From: Nephrocerus scutellatus
Taxonomy: Eukaryota > Arthropoda > Insecta > Diptera > Pipunculidae
Assembly (NCBI GenBank): GCA_947095585.1
Contig: OX352763.1
Coordinates: 65,009,016 to 65,073,015 of the forward strand
Direction: 5' to 3'
DNA: 64,000 nt
Below are positions 1 through 10,490 of this stretch, piece by piece (positions within the stretch are counted from its first letter, which is position 1; each line of letters begins with the position of its first letter). The translations under genes were made by a program, and so were the position numbers. The notes beneath the pieces are model-generated. The model was not told the origin of the DNA. It made no database searches and saw only the letters and a list, made by a program, of their open reading frames with translations.

Positions 1-1
1 T

Positions 2-1279
2 GTCTGGGTTGTTGATAAAAAAGGGACTGACGAAAATGGTAATAGAAAGAAGCGACTTGTCTTAGATTTCCGTAAGCTTAACGCTAAAACTATTGATGAT
101 AAATATCCCATTCCTAACGTTATGGTGATATTATCAAATATGGGTAAAGCACAATATTTCACAACCCTTGATCTTAAATCAGGATTTCATTAAATAGAAT
201 TGAAGGAGAGTGACAGAGAAAAAACTGCCTTCGCGGTAAATAATGGCGAATATGAATTTTGTCGATTGCCATTCGGGCTCAAAAATGCTCCCAGCATTTT
301 TCAACGAGCCCTTGATGACATACTCAGAGAAAAAATTAGCAAAACCTGCTATGTCTATGTGGATGACGTCATCATTTTTTCAAAAACAAAAGAAGAACAC
401 GTTCAAGATATCCAATGGGTACTACAAGCCCTTTATGATGCGAATATGAGGGTTTCTATGGAAAAATCAAATTTTTTTAAAAAAGAAGTCGAATATTTAG
501 GTTTCTTAGTATCAAGAGGTGGTATTAGAACGTGCCAGGAAAAGCTAGAAGCAATAAAAAACTATTGTCAACCCACCACACTATTTGCCCTCAGATCATT
601 TCTTGGATTAGCAAGTTATTACAGGTGTTTTATTAAAAACTTCGTTAGTATAGCGAGACCTTTAACAAATATACTGAAGGGAGAAAATGGTAAAGTTAAA
701 GCAACACAATCAAAGCAAATTCAAATACAGCTAGACTCAAAGCAAATTCTCGCCTTTAATAAATTAAGAGAAATCTTGATTTCCGAGGACGTGATGTTAA
801 GGTACCCCGATTTTAATAAGGCATTCGATTTGACGACAGATGCCTCATCCTATGGTTAAGGCGCGGTTCTCTCTTAAGAGGGAAAACCAATAACATTTTC
901 ACGAACTCTGAAATATAGGGAGCTGCACTTCGCAGCTAACGAAAAAGAATTGCTATGCATTGTATGGGCTTTACAGAGCTTACGAAATTATTTATATGGG
1001 GTGAAAAATTTAAACATATTTACCGACCACCAGCCATTGACTTTTTCTGTATCAGATAAAAACACTAACGCAAAAATTAAACGGTGGATGGCCTTCATAG
1101 ACGAGCATAATGCAAAATTACATTATAAGCCAGGAAAAGAAAATTATGTAGCAGACGCTTTATCACGTCAGCATGTTCATGCAATAGAGGAAGATGCGAC
1201 TTCAAACTGTGCTACCATACACAGCGAAGAGTCATTGACCTACACCAGTCAACTGTTACAGAAACCAAGTAATAATTGA
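2..1279 (+). pseudogene. pol: pol pseudogene: reverse transcriptase and RNase H
   Basis: The frame that begins at base 2 carries the RT fingers and palm (LDFRKLN, then TLDLKSGFH) and the catalytic YVDD box at 356-367. The connection region (FLGLASYYRCFI) follows, then RNase H with TDAS near 838, NEKELL near 938 and TDHQPL near 1,024. It ends in the ADALSR tail typical of Ty3/gypsy pol. In life this polyprotein segment copies genomic RNA into DNA in cytoplasmic particles. Three in-frame TAA stops interrupt it, at 191-193 inside the RT palm and at 857-859 and 875-877 at the start of RNase H. A TGA at 1,277-1,279 marks loss of frame; integrase continues one frame over. The N-terminal part of RT and protease are outside the window. 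Confidence 0.93.
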
Positions 1280-1937
1280 GGAGGCCGAAGCTTTTTCAAA
1301 ACGTACATTTATAATGTTTGGAACGAAAACCAGGCATATAATTAATATCATTAACAAAAATAATTTATTAGAACTACTCCAGGATGTAGTAAATGTAGAT
1401 GTTGTAAATGCAATACATTGCACATTACCAATTCTTGCTCAAATTCAACATAAGTTAATAGAAACATTCCCCACAACTAAATTTGTATACGCAAAAAATT
1501 TTGTAATCGATATTGTTGATCCTGATGAGCAAAAAGAAATTGTTGTAACTGAACATAATAGAGCCCACAGGGCCTCCCAAGAGAACACCAATAGATACTA
1601 AATGACTATTTTTTCCCCAAAAATGAGAAAGCTGTCGAATGAGGTAGCACTTATGTGCAAAATATGCTCAATAGCCAAATACAATAGGCACCCAGTGAAA
1701 CATCCAATTGCAGAAAACCCGATTCCTACTCATATCGGTGAAATATTACACATTGATATTTATTCTACAGATTCTAAGCACTATCTAACGTGTATTGATA
1801 AATTCTCGAAATTTGCAACTGTGCAACCAATTGAATCGCGAACGATCACAGACGTTAAACCAAAATTACTTCTAATTTTGAACCTTTTTTCAAAAACAAA
1901 AACCATTTATTGCGATAATGAACGTTCATTTAATTAA
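1272..1937 (+). pseudogene. pol: pol pseudogene: integrase zinc finger and first half of catalytic core
   Basis: The frame differs from RT/RNase H. The HHCC zinc finger is visible: histidines near 1,550-1,572 and the cysteine pair of CKIC with codons at 1,656 and 1,665. It is followed by the conserved KYNRHPVKHP stretch. The integrase core starts with LHIDIY, whose first catalytic aspartate is codon 1,755. The second catalytic aspartate is in YCDNE at codon 1,914. An in-frame TAA at 1,599-1,601 lies between the histidine and cysteine pairs. A TAA at 1,935-1,937 follows the second aspartate, after which the protein continues in another frame. Integrase would insert the cDNA into host chromatin; this copy cannot make a whole enzyme. 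Confidence 0.9.
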
Positions 1938-2434
1938 ACACAATAAAATCAATGCTTTCTACCTATTTCAATATTGAAATTGCAAATTCCCCACCACTCC
2001 ATAGCACGTCCAATGGGCAGGTGGAGAGGTTTCACAGTACTTTAGGAGAGATAGCTCGTTGTTTGATTGAAAAGCAAATCGAGGACACAACTGAACTGAT
2101 TCTGTTAGCTACAATAGCGTATAACAAAACCATCCATACGGTCACGAAAAAAACTCCGTTATCTATTTTTTATTCCACACTTTAAAATAGTAAAGTGACA
2201 AACCACTTAAAATTAGCTCAGCAACATATGCTCGAACATCATAATAAAGAAAGAAATCTAAAATCATATAATGTAGGCGACAAGGTTCTCGTCAAATCAA
2301 ACAGAAGGTTAGGCAATAAATTAACACCGTTATATTCAGAACAAATCATAGAAAAAGATTTAGGGACAACTGTCCTTATTAAAGGGAGGGTGGTCCACAA
2401 GGACAATCTCAGATGTAATAAACAAAACTCATAA
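1934..2434 (+). pseudogene. pol: pol pseudogene: end of integrase core and C-terminal domain
   Basis: This is the third frame used by the broken pol. It resumes with a stretch ending in the conserved PPLHSTSNGQVERFHSTL, whose glutamate (codon 2,024) is the third residue of the D,D-E triad. The IARCL and AYNKTIH helices follow. After an in-frame TAA at 2,183-2,185 the C-terminal domain continues (YNVGDKVLVKSN, then LTPLYSEQ and VHKDNLR), resembling the GPY/F-type module of Ty3/gypsy integrases. It ends with TAA at 2,432-2,434, the natural end of pol. Env begins 23 bases downstream. Confidence 0.9.
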
Positions 2435-2440
2435 CTAGTG

Positions 2441-2453
2441 CGTTTGTTTTTAG
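2441..2453 (+). promoter_or_regulatory. Candidate 3' splice acceptor for env mRNA
   Basis: A pyrimidine-rich run ending in TAG lies 4 bases before the env ATG (2,458). Errantivirus env is made from a spliced RNA, so an acceptor is expected just here. The matching donor would be upstream of the window. This is inferred from position and composition only. Confidence 0.4.
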
Positions 2454-2457
2454 GTTG

Positions 2458-3944
2458 ATGTTACCTTTGATCCTTTTTGGCACACTTGCAACTGCAGAGA
2501 TAATTGACTACACTCATTCGGACTATATTCCAATTTCCGACGGCGAAGTCCTACTATGGGAATCTTATGGTAATCTAAAACACGTGCTAAATCTAACGGA
2601 TTATTCTATATTGTCAGACGAATAGCATAAACTTCTATACGCATTTCCAACAACCCTAATAAAAAACCTACTCGAAGCAGATTTTTACCACGTCCAAAAT
2701 TTGATAAAAACAATAAGCGTTCGACACAGACAAACTCGAAGAATAAATTTCTTAGGAACAACACTTAAGGTAATAGCCGGAACATCAGATTTCGATGATT
2801 TCCAGAAAATAACCGTTAAAGTCGAGGAGTTAATAGACGCCAACAAACAGCAGGTACAAATAAATTCTCAATTGCATAAAGAGATTTTTAAAATAACAGA
2901 CGTAGTAAATAGAATTGTGAAAGAAGGTAAAAACAAAAATATCGATATCGAACGCCTTTTTGAAATGCTGTTTGCAGGCAATAGAGCCATAATCACTCAA
3001 TTAGACAATATTATTTTCTCAATCACTCGGGCAAAAATAGGTATTTTGAATCCTTTATTACTTGATTCCTATGAAATAAATTCATTAATAGAAAATGAGC
3101 ACCTCACAAATATAACAATTACAGACTTAATGTGAGTGTCTAAGTTTAAAGTATTACAAAACAATGATGTAATAATTTTTCTTATAAATATCCAAAACCA
3201 AAACTAGTATGTAAGAAACTTTTAATTTTCCCGGTGGCCCACAACATGCTATTCTTGGAAGAGAATTCAGTAGCTTTTTGCGGAAAAAATTCATATTCTG
3301 TGAATGACTGCGCTGGAACGACAAAGCAGTTTTGCAAAATATCAAGCAGGAAAAGTTATGCACAACAATTAACATCTGATTCCAAAGCCCAATGCGGAAC
3401 AACGTTCAGCCAGTTGCTTCCCATAAATGAAGTAAATGACGGCCTCGTCATTATAAATGACGTTCCTATATCAATAAAAGTAACGAACCGTACCACTAAT
3501 CTTGCTAAAGGCACGTATGTGGTAACGTTCGATGGCCAAATTATTATAAATGGATCCGAATATTTCAACAGAAACGCTATGCCTATGAGAACAGCCAAAA
3601 TGCCGCTAAATGTAAAAATTGATTTTAGCGGATACAAGGAAATGATCAGTTTACCATACTTGAAACATCACAGTATGCAAAATAGACTTATTACGAGCTT
3701 GTACTCAGATTTAGAAACACGGTCATCAATTACAATTGGCAGTGTAGTAACCATCATCATAATCGGCGTGCTTGTTTACATAATTCTTTGGAAACTTAAT
3801 CAAAAACGAAAAAAACATTCTGCAAGAGTGCTCAATATAGCAATAAACAAAGCATTGGGAAGTACCGAGGACGGCCCTCACTTGGCAGGGGAGGAGTTAT
3901 CGTCAGCCACTCCGGATGAGCTACAACTGGTGCAATCAGCATAG
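2458..3944 (+). pseudogene. env: env-like pseudogene of the errantivirus
   Basis: The region starts at an ATG followed by a short hydrophobic signal-like stretch (LPLILFGTLATA). The ectodomain contains the conserved DGEVLLWESYGNLKH and a basic RQTRR followed by INFLGTT, the position of the proteinase cleavage site and fusion region in errantivirus Env. A TAG stop lies at 2,623-2,625. The frame ends with TGA at 3,133-3,135, and the rest is in another frame from about 3,220 to 3,944. That second part has several cysteines, two N-glycosylation sequons (NRT, NGS), one membrane segment at residues ~166-188 counted from 3,234, then a basic stop-transfer and cytoplasmic tail. The last ~16 codons read into the LTR. 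The family's Env is a membrane glycoprotein; this copy is inactive. Confidence 0.88.
3884..3894 (+). promoter_or_regulatory. Polypurine tract next to the 3' LTR
   Basis: A purine run, GGCAGGGGAGG, sits immediately before AGTTAT, the proposed first bases of the LTR. In the family this tract primes plus-strand DNA synthesis. Gypsy-type LTRs begin AGT, which supports placing the border here. Confidence 0.6.
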
Positions 3945-4167
3945 GGTGACGACGTTGCAAATCGTTATCGCCAAATATTCCAACTGCGCGATAGCAGCGT
4001 CAAAATACAGGCTACGCAGTAACAGTCAGTATCACAATAACAAGATAGCAGCGTCAATACGGGCTACGCAGTAACAGTTTAAATGTAAGATTTTTGATAT
4101 TGTACTTTCAGTTCTTAACTTTGACTCATTGAATAAAGACATTAAATTAATTTACATACACATTACT
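3895..4167 (+). repeat. 3' LTR of the errantivirus
   Basis: The proposed LTR is 273 bp. It starts AGTTAT right after a polypurine tract and ends CATTACT, matching the AGT...ACT ends of errantivirus LTRs. An AATAAA poly(A) signal lies at 4,132-4,137. Inside is a direct repeat of ~37 bp (3,990-4,027 and 4,044-4,078, offset 54 bp; shared core GATAGCAGCGTCAA and GGCTACGCAGTAACAG). The end of the env frame lies inside the LTR. The borders are inferred, because the 5' LTR is not in the window to compare. Confidence 0.65.
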
Positions 4168-4545
4168 TAAAGATGAAATGGAATGTTCATAATTCGACTT
4201 TTATACTATTACGCAAATTCAGGGTAACTTTGTGAAATGGCATTAATAATGATTGTGTAAGTTAGAGTATTGTATATTGATGCTTGAGAAATGATGTGAA
4301 ACCAAAATTTTCTGTTTTCGTTCATTATTAGAAATAATGACATTATTAATAACCGTGTAAGTGCCGAGTTAAAAATATGGCGACGCAAACTCGAAGTGCT
4401 TCCATGAACAGGCAGAATAGATTTTGCAATCGAAATCCACCACACCCAAATCAAGCAGCGCAGCCGACTGCGCAGCACGCACCGCACACAGTCATTAAAG
4501 TACGACGGTATCTAATGCCACTATGTGATATTTAAAAAAAAATGT
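4168..4545. other. Spacer with no recognised gene
   Basis: AT-rich sequence that becomes GC-richer near 4,430-4,490. A weak ~25-bp direct repeat occurs near 4,240 and 4,341. The only reading frame of note is a short minus-strand one without recognisable motifs. I see no gene. Confidence 0.5.
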
Positions 4546-5165
4546 ATAAGGGCGTTGCGGCCGAATCCGGGGCCCGATCACTACCAAATTTTAGAAAAAG
4601 TATTGTTTATTGGGTATACACATGTGTGTAAAATTTGAAAAAAATCGGGTAATTTTGTTTTAAATTTGTATGGGAGCCCCACGAATCCGGGGCCCGATCA
4701 ATTCCAAATTTTAAAAGAAAGTACTATCTCTGGAAATACACATATGTAAATCGGGCTTTAGGAAGTGCGTAAAAATTGATAATTAAAAAAAAAATTTGTA
4801 CGGGAGCACCCCGAACCCGGGGCTCGATCGCTTCAAAAATTTTACAAAAAGTTTTGTCCATCGGAAATCGAAAATCGGGAACTTTTTTCATAAAATTTGT
4901 ATGGGTGCCGCCCCGACCCAGGGGCCCGATCACTTCCAAATTTTTACAGAAAGTGTTGTCCATCAAAAATACACATGCGTATAAGATTTGAAGAAAATCT
5001 AGTACATTTTTAAAAAAATTTGTATGGGAGCCCCCCGACCCCGCAACCGGATGGGCCTAAATTTTCAATAAAATCGGGCTGCAGGAAATGGGTTAAAAAT
5101 TGTTCACAAGATTTGGTGTGCCAGCCAGCCAGCCACGGGCAAGTGAAGTTAATATAGAGAACTTA
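4546..5165. repeat. Repeat element with ~120-bp internal units (copy A)
   Basis: Four to five degenerate units follow each other. Each has the core GGGCCCGATCACTTCCAAAT, then ACAAAAAGT, CGGA.ATACACATG.GT, AAAATCGGG and TTTGTATGGGAGCCCC. The cores end near 4,580, 4,700, 4,830 and 4,932, so spacing is 120, 130 and 102 bp. The block ends in a tail with (AGCC)n, CACGGGCAAGTGAAGTTAATAT and a short AGAACTTAAAA. The same tail closes the blocks at 5,905, 7,910, 8,659 and 15,360. No transposase is visible. It looks like a non-autonomous mobile element carrying internal tandem repeats; the class is unknown. Confidence 0.65.
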
Positions 5166-5189
5166 AAAACAACCTATAATAAAATAATT

Positions 5190-5905
5190 AAAATTCTTCA
5201 TGTAAATTCTCTAATCGCGGATACACAATTTGCCGTTTGAATATAATTGGGTAAATTTTTTAAAAAAATTCTTTGGGAGACCTCTATCCCGATTACTCCA
5301 AATTTTTTACAAAAAGTGTTTCAATCGGAGATACACATGTGTGTAAAATTTGAAGAAAATGGGGCTAATTTTTACAAAATTAAATGGGTGCACCCTTTCC
5401 GGTGCCGATCACTTCCAAATTTTTACAAAAAGTGTTTTCCATAGGATTAAGCATCTGTGTATAAAATTTTAAGAATATCGGCAATTTTTCAAAATTTTGT
5501 AAGAAGCCTTCCGACAACGGGCCCGATCACTCCAAAAAATTTTACAAAAAGTGTTGTACATCGGAGATACACATGCGCATAAAATTAAAAGAAAATCGAG
5601 TACTTTTTTTATAAAATTGTATGGGTGCCCGTCGAACCCGGGCCCGATCACTACCAAATTTGTACAAGTGTTGTTTATCGTAGATACACATGCGCATAGT
5701 ATTTTAAGAAAATCGGGTAAATTTTGTAAACAATTTGTATGGGAGCTCCGAGGCCCGATGAGCCCCAAATTATAATAGAAAGTATTGTCACCGAAAATAC
5801 ACATGTTTGCAAAATTTCAATAAAATCGGGTTTGGAAGTGGGTTAAAAATTGATCACAAGATCTGACCAGCCGGCCAGCCCACCACGGGCACGCAAAGTT
5901 AATAT
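5190..5905. repeat. Repeat element with ~118-bp internal units (copy B)
   Basis: The element starts with a head (AAAATTCTTCATGTAAATTC, then GGATACACAATTTGC) shared with the copies at 7,942 and 14,961. It then has five units whose CCGATCACT-type cores start near 5,288, 5,404, 5,522, 5,643 and 5,754 (spacing 116, 118, 121, 111 bp). The tail has GGCCAGCCCACCACGGGCAC and GTTAATAT. Units recall the short fly repeats that end in 'AATTTCAATAAAATCGG'. Open frames inside are chance frames without motifs. A MITE is inserted right at its end. Confidence 0.65.
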
Positions 5906-5906
5906 A

Positions 5907-6041
5907 AGCTGTATTTTATTTGCCGAGGAATAAGGAATTACAACAATTGCCCTGTCGAATTCCTTCTTTGGAATTGGAAAAATTGTTTTGGCTGGTTTTG
6001 ACATTCGAATTCCTTATTCGGATTCCAAATAAAATACAGCT
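5907..6041. mobile_element. MITE with 16-bp TIRs and ATA target duplication (copy 1)
   Basis: A 135-bp element bounded by a perfect inverted repeat: AGCTGTATTTTATTTG on the left and its reverse complement on the right. It is flanked by ATA at 5,904-5,906 and 6,042-6,044. The arms extend imperfectly inward (GAATAAGGAATT / AATTCCTTATTC), so the whole element could fold. There is no coding capacity. A 3-bp target duplication fits a PIF/Harbinger-like origin, but ATA is not diagnostic. Confidence 0.8.
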
Positions 6042-6044
6042 ATA

Positions 6045-6623
6045 GAGATTCCAAACTGTGTCGGAACACTCGATTTTCATCACATAGTTTTCTTTTTGCA
6101 CACATTGTTAAAGTATTGCGGTTTCTTATTTTAGAAAAAAAAACTTTTATTCGATAATTTCGCAGCATATATTACAATGTAATGAGGTTTGTTTCCGAAC
6201 TGAAAATTAGTAACAATTGTTACGAATTGTTGCGAATTTTTTTTTTCGTAAATTGTACAAAATAAAGTAGGTAACAAAAATAAGAAGACTAGCATTTTTT
6301 ATTTAAGGTACGCCAATAAAATCGTTCAAAAATATCATGTGACAAAAATGTATGTGGTGATTGGCTGAGAGAAACATATACCCATGGAATGTTTATCAAA
6401 ATAAAAAGTAGTAGAGAACCACCATAACAAGTGCGTTCAATAAGTCTATAACCATAAACCGCTCAAAGCAGATAAAGCCATAACATTTTTTTGTTAAAAT
6501 TTAAATTTAAAAAGCATAAAGTATAAACAATCATATGCTAGAGCCGCACGCTTCTTAGGAGCAAAGTGTTTTCTCGAGCCACATGAAATTTTAATGTGAG
6601 CCGCAGGGTGCCCATGGACAGGC
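6045..6623. other. AT-rich stretch with no recognised gene
   Basis: AT-rich DNA with long A and T runs (near 6,130 and 6,240). A short inverted pair, ACAATTGT within GTAACAATTGTTAC, lies near 6,210. I see no gene or clear element. It lies between the MITE and the LINE fragment and is repeated at 8,799-9,377. Confidence 0.5.
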
Positions 6624-7723
6624 TAGAGTATTAAAAAAATTCCTCTCTTAAAAGATAGAGATGAAAATCTTGTACGGGGTAATAAGCACGCTATACCACG
6701 ATAATTGCTGCATGTTTTGATATCTCCTTTCTTATGAATGGAGCACAGGATGCCTCTTCGCCAATTTTCTGGCATAGATTTTTCCTCCCATACTTGTACT
6801 ATTTGTTAATGTATTGCTGGATCTCCTATTTTAATCAGCTTTGCGGGGATCCCATCTGATCCTGGGGTTTTATTATTTTGGCGCCAATTTATCGCTCTGC
6901 TAGCTTGGTCTATGTTTGGCATCAGTATAGTGTGGTCTTCGATCATTGGTAGAGCCTCTTATTCATCAGTTAGATGGTCATTTAGAAACTCATGAATGTG
7001 ATCTTCCCATCGGTGTAAGATGTCTTTGAGATGGGCGATAAGATTACCTTCTTTGTCTATGAGATTATTGCAATGCTCGGGTCATAACACTCTTCCGTCC
7101 AGTCGCTAGCTTACATTCGTTATTGAACCTATCGTTCCGATCTCTACGACTTCTGGCTAAGATGGAGTCAGCAGTACTAATGATAGTATTCTTAAGGCGT
7201 GTCCATTTCTCTTCTACGCCCTACATCTCAGTCCTAGGACTTACTCTCCCTGTCCTATTGCTTGACCGTAGTTGTTTCTGGTCTCTTCGTTGCGAAAGGC
7301 AGCCGTGACTAGAATCTGATTTGGGGATGCAGTTTTTCGTGATGATGCAATCCGCGCTCGGAGCACCATACCAACAAGATAGTGGTTTGAGTCGACGTTG
7401 GTTTGTGTCGATACGTTCGTACCGTCATCATCATTGGTGGTAGTCTATCAACAAGTGGTCTATCTGGTTGCGAGTTGCTTCATCATTATTTTTGTATTCA
7501 TATTCCGCAGAAAATTTTTTTACATCATACTGAGGGCAGGCATGGATTTCCCGTTCGACTTTTTCATGATTTAAGGGATTCTCTGTGTGAACGTTTATCT
7601 GGCTTATGTTTTTAAATCTGTCCAGCACGTGAAGGTTGCATAGCCTTAATTTACTGTTTTGAAGCCGATTACGGTAGGTTTTATTCTATTGCTGACTAGA
7701 AACCCCACCCTGAGCACATGATG
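6624..7723 (-). pseudogene. LINE (RTE-like) endonuclease-RT fragment, copy 1
   Basis: Read on the minus strand from ~7,723 down. Endonuclease pieces are GWGFLVSNRI, HACPQYDVK (before a ..DMNTK motif), NQIDHLLID and NVDSNHYLVG, the typical late endonuclease motifs of RTE/'craniofacial development protein 2-like' LINEs. Then come the first RT motifs (TPGSDGIPAKLI, IHKKGD, CSNYRGI). The frame is broken repeatedly, for example by a stop near 6,806-6,808 that copy 2 lacks, an extra T near 7,515 and a 13-bp loss near 7,253. RT stops after the NYRGI motif, so the 3' two-thirds of RT is absent. RTE assignment is by motif memory only. Confidence 0.75.
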
Positions 7724-7941
7724 TCTTGCATGACAGCTGTAATACGATTTTTGTAACACACCATTCCTCGCCCACCGGGGTTTGATCGCACTTCCACCAG
7801 TCAGAGATAGTTAGGGCCATCTGCATTTCTGATGCATTCTGTGTTATTTACCCTCACAAGATTTGGTGTGCCAGCCAGCCAGCCAGCCACGGGCAAGTGA
7901 AGTTAATATGGAGAATTTAAAAACAACCTATAATAAAATAA

Positions 7942-8659
7942 TTAAAATTCTTCATGTAAATTCTCTAATCGCGGATACACAATTTGCCGTTTGAATATAA
8001 TTGGGTAAATTTTTTAAAAAAATTCCTTGGGAGACCTCTATCCCGATTACTCCAAATTTTTTACAAAAAGTGTTTCAATCGGAGATACACATGTGTGTAA
8101 AATTTGAAGAAAATGGGGCTAATTTTTACAAAATTAAATGGGTGCACCCTTTCCGGTGCCGATCACTTCCAAATTTTTACAAAAAGTGTTTTCCATAGGA
8201 TTAAGCATCTGTGTATAAAATTTTAAGAATATCGGCAATTTTTCAAAATTTTGTAAGAAGCCTTCCGACAACGGGCCCGATCACTCCAAAAATTTTTACA
8301 AAAAGTGTTGTACATCGGAGATACACATGCGCATAAAATTAAAAGAAAATCGAGTACTTTTTTTATAAAATTGTATGGGTGCCCGTCGAACCCGGGCCCG
8401 ATCACTACCAAATTTGTACAAGTGTTGTTTATCGTAGATACACATGCGCATAGTATTTTAAGAAAATCGGGTAAATTTTGTAAACAATTTGTATGGGAGC
8501 TCCGAGGCCCGATGAGCCCCAAATTATAATAGAAAGTATTGTCACCGAAAATACACATGTTTGCAAAATTTCAATAAAATCGGGTTTGGAAGTGGGTTAA
8601 AAATTGATCACAAGATCTGACCAGCCGGCCAGCCCACCACGGGCACGCAAAGTTAATAT
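7942..8659. repeat. Repeat element with ~118-bp internal units (copy C, inside duplication unit 2)
   Basis: Duplicate of the 5,190-5,905 element at offset ~2,754, with only scattered changes (for example TTCTTTGGG versus TTCCTTGGG near the start). It has the same five units, head and tail. It exists because of the segmental duplication, not an independent insertion. Confidence 0.7.
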
Positions 8660-8660
8660 A

Positions 8661-8795
8661 AGCTGTATTTTATTTGCCGAGGAATAAGGAATTACAACAA
8701 TTGCCCTGTCGAATTCCTTCTTTGGAATTGGAAAAATTGTTTTGGCTGGTTTTGACATTCGAATTCCTTATTCGGATTCCAAATAAAATACAGCT
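8661..8795. mobile_element. MITE with 16-bp TIRs and ATA target duplication (copy 2)
   Basis: Same 135-bp element as at 5,907-6,041, including both TIRs and the flanking ATA. It was carried along by the tandem duplication, so the MITE insertion predates that event. Confidence 0.8.
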
Positions 8796-8798
8796 ATA

Positions 8799-9377
8799 GA
8801 GATTCCAAACTGTGTCGGAACACTCGATTTTCATCACATAGTTTTCTTTTTGCACACATTGTTAAAGTATTGCGGTTTCTTATTTTAGAAAAAAAAACTT
8901 TTATTCGATAATTTCGCAGCATATATTACAATGTAATGAGGTTTGTTTCCGAATTGAAAATTAGTAACAATTGTTACGAATTGTTGCGAATTTTTTTTTT
9001 CGTAAATTGTACAAAATAAAGTAGGTAACAAAAATAAGAAGACTAGCATTTTTTATTTAAGGTACGCCAATAAAATCGTTCAAAAATATCATGTGACAAA
9101 AATGTATGTGGTGATTGGCTGAGAGAAACATATACCCATGGAATGTTTATCAAAATAAAAAGTAGTAGAGAACCACCATAACAAGTGCGTTCAATAAGTC
9201 TATAACCATAAACCGCTCAAAGCAGATAAAGCCATAACTTTTTTTTGTTAACATTTTAAATTTAAAAAGCATACAGTATAAACAATCATATGATAGAGCC
9301 GCACGCTTCTTAGGAGCAAAGTGTTTTCTCGAGCCACATGAAATTTTAATGTGAGCCGCAGGTTGCCCATGGACAGG
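8799..9377. other. AT-rich stretch with no recognised gene (duplicate)
   Basis: Copy of 6,045-6,623 within duplication unit 2, with minor differences (for example GAATTGAAAA versus GAACTGAAAA near 8,952). No gene seen. Confidence 0.5.
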
Positions 9378-10490
9378 CTAGAGTATTAAAAAAATTCCTC
9401 TCTTAAAAGATAGAGATGAAAATCTTGTACGGGGTAATAAGCACGCTATACCACGATAATTGCTGCATGTTTTGATATCTCCTTTCTTATGAATGGAGCA
9501 CAGGATGCCTCTTCGCCAATTTTCTGGCATCGATTCTTCCTCCCATACTTGTACTATTTGTTCATGTATTGCTGGATCTCCTATTTTAATCAGCTTTGCG
9601 GGGATCCCATCTGATCCTGGGGTTTTATTATTTTGGCGCCAATTTATCGCTCTGCTAGCTTGGTCTATGTTTGGCAGCAGTATAGTGTGGTCTTCGATCA
9701 TTGGTAGAGCCTCTTATTCATCAGTTAGATGGTCATTTAGAAACTCATGAATGTGATCTTCCCATCGGTGTAAGATGTCTTTGAGATGGGCGATAAGATT
9801 ACCTTCTTTGTCTATGAGATTATTGCAATGCTCGGGTCATAACACTCTTCCGTCCAGTCGCTAGCTTACATTCGTTATTGAACCTATCGTTCCGATCTCT
9901 ACGACTTCTGGCTAAGATGGAGTCAGCAGTACTAATGACAGTATTCTTAAGGCGTGTCCATTTCTCTTCTACGCCCTACATCTCAGTCCTAGGACTTACT
10001 CTCCCTGTATTTAGGGCGAGTCCTATTGCTTGACCGTAGTTGTTTCTGGTCTCTTCGTTGCGAAAGGCAGCCGTGACTAGAATCTGATTTGGGGATGCAG
10101 TTTTTCGTGATGATGCGATCCGCGCTCGGAGCACCATACCAACAAGATAGTGGTTTGAGTCGACGTTGGTTTGTGTCGATACGTTCGTACCGTCATCATC
10201 ATTGGTGGTAGTCTATCAACAAGTGGTCTATCTGGTTGCGAGTTGCTTCATCATTATTTTTGTATTCATATCCCGTAGAAAATTTTTTACATCATACTGA
10301 GGGCAGGCATGGATTTCCCGTTCGACTTTTTCATCATTTAAGGGATTCTCTGTGTTAACGTTTATCTGGCTTATGTTTTTAAATCTGTCCAGCACGTGAA
10401 GGTTGCATAGCCTTCATTTACTGTTTTAAAGCCGATTACGGTAGGTTTTATTCTATTGCTGACTAGAAACCCCACCCTGAGCACATGATG
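9378..10490 (-). pseudogene. LINE (RTE-like) endonuclease-RT fragment, copy 2
   Basis: Better kept than copy 1. On the minus strand a 107-codon open stretch (9,701 down to 9,378) holds the start of RT: TPGSDGIPAKLI, VWEEESMPENWRRG, CSIHKKGD and CSNYRGI. Upstream (9,990-10,490) are the endonuclease motifs HACPQYDVK, DMNTK, NQIDHLL and DSNHYLVG, spread over different frames. After NYRGI the similarity stops, and the frame runs into unrelated sequence and a stop at 9,378. The fragment therefore keeps the middle of the LINE and lacks its 3' end. The protein would nick target DNA and prime reverse transcription; it is not functional here. Confidence 0.78.

Larger units (their letters stand above)
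1..4167 (+). mobile_element. Degraded errantivirus-like Ty3/gypsy retrotransposon, 5' part outside window
   Basis: Seen: in order on the + strand are reverse transcriptase, RNase H, integrase with zinc finger and C-terminal domain, an env-like region with a membrane segment, a polypurine tract and one LTR. This order with env after pol is that of insect errantiviruses (gypsy, 17.6, 297, yoyo). The copy is dead: pol has in-frame stops at 191, 857, 875, 1,599 and 2,183 and frame changes near 1,265-1,275 and 1,935-1,950; env has a stop at 2,623 and a frame change between 3,136 and 3,230. Gag, protease and the 5' LTR would lie before base 1. The target duplication cannot be tested without the 5' end. 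Family assignment is firm; the exact lineage is not. Confidence 0.93.
5104..7849. repeat. Tandem segmental duplication, unit 1
   Basis: This 2.75-kb segment is repeated in direct orientation at 7,854-10,616. Both begin TCACAAGATTTGGTGTGCC and both reach GTGTTATTT. Internal landmarks are offset by 2,754 bp. Differences are few: an extra CCAG unit near the start of unit 2, a 13-bp segment near 10,008-10,020 absent from unit 1, and scattered substitutions. Unit 1 stops abruptly, and four bases (ACCC) separate it from unit 2. Contents are a ~120-bp-repeat element, a MITE and a LINE fragment. Confidence 0.92.

Noticed and set aside
4209..4487. 92-codon minus-strand open frame
   Set aside because: No motif or family resemblance; arginine-rich start and AT-rich remainder look like chance.
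4546..8659. Common origin of the ~120-bp units here and the 118-bp satellite
   Set aside because: Only the period agrees; I could not line up the two consensus sequences by eye. Kept as a question in the findings, not as a claim.
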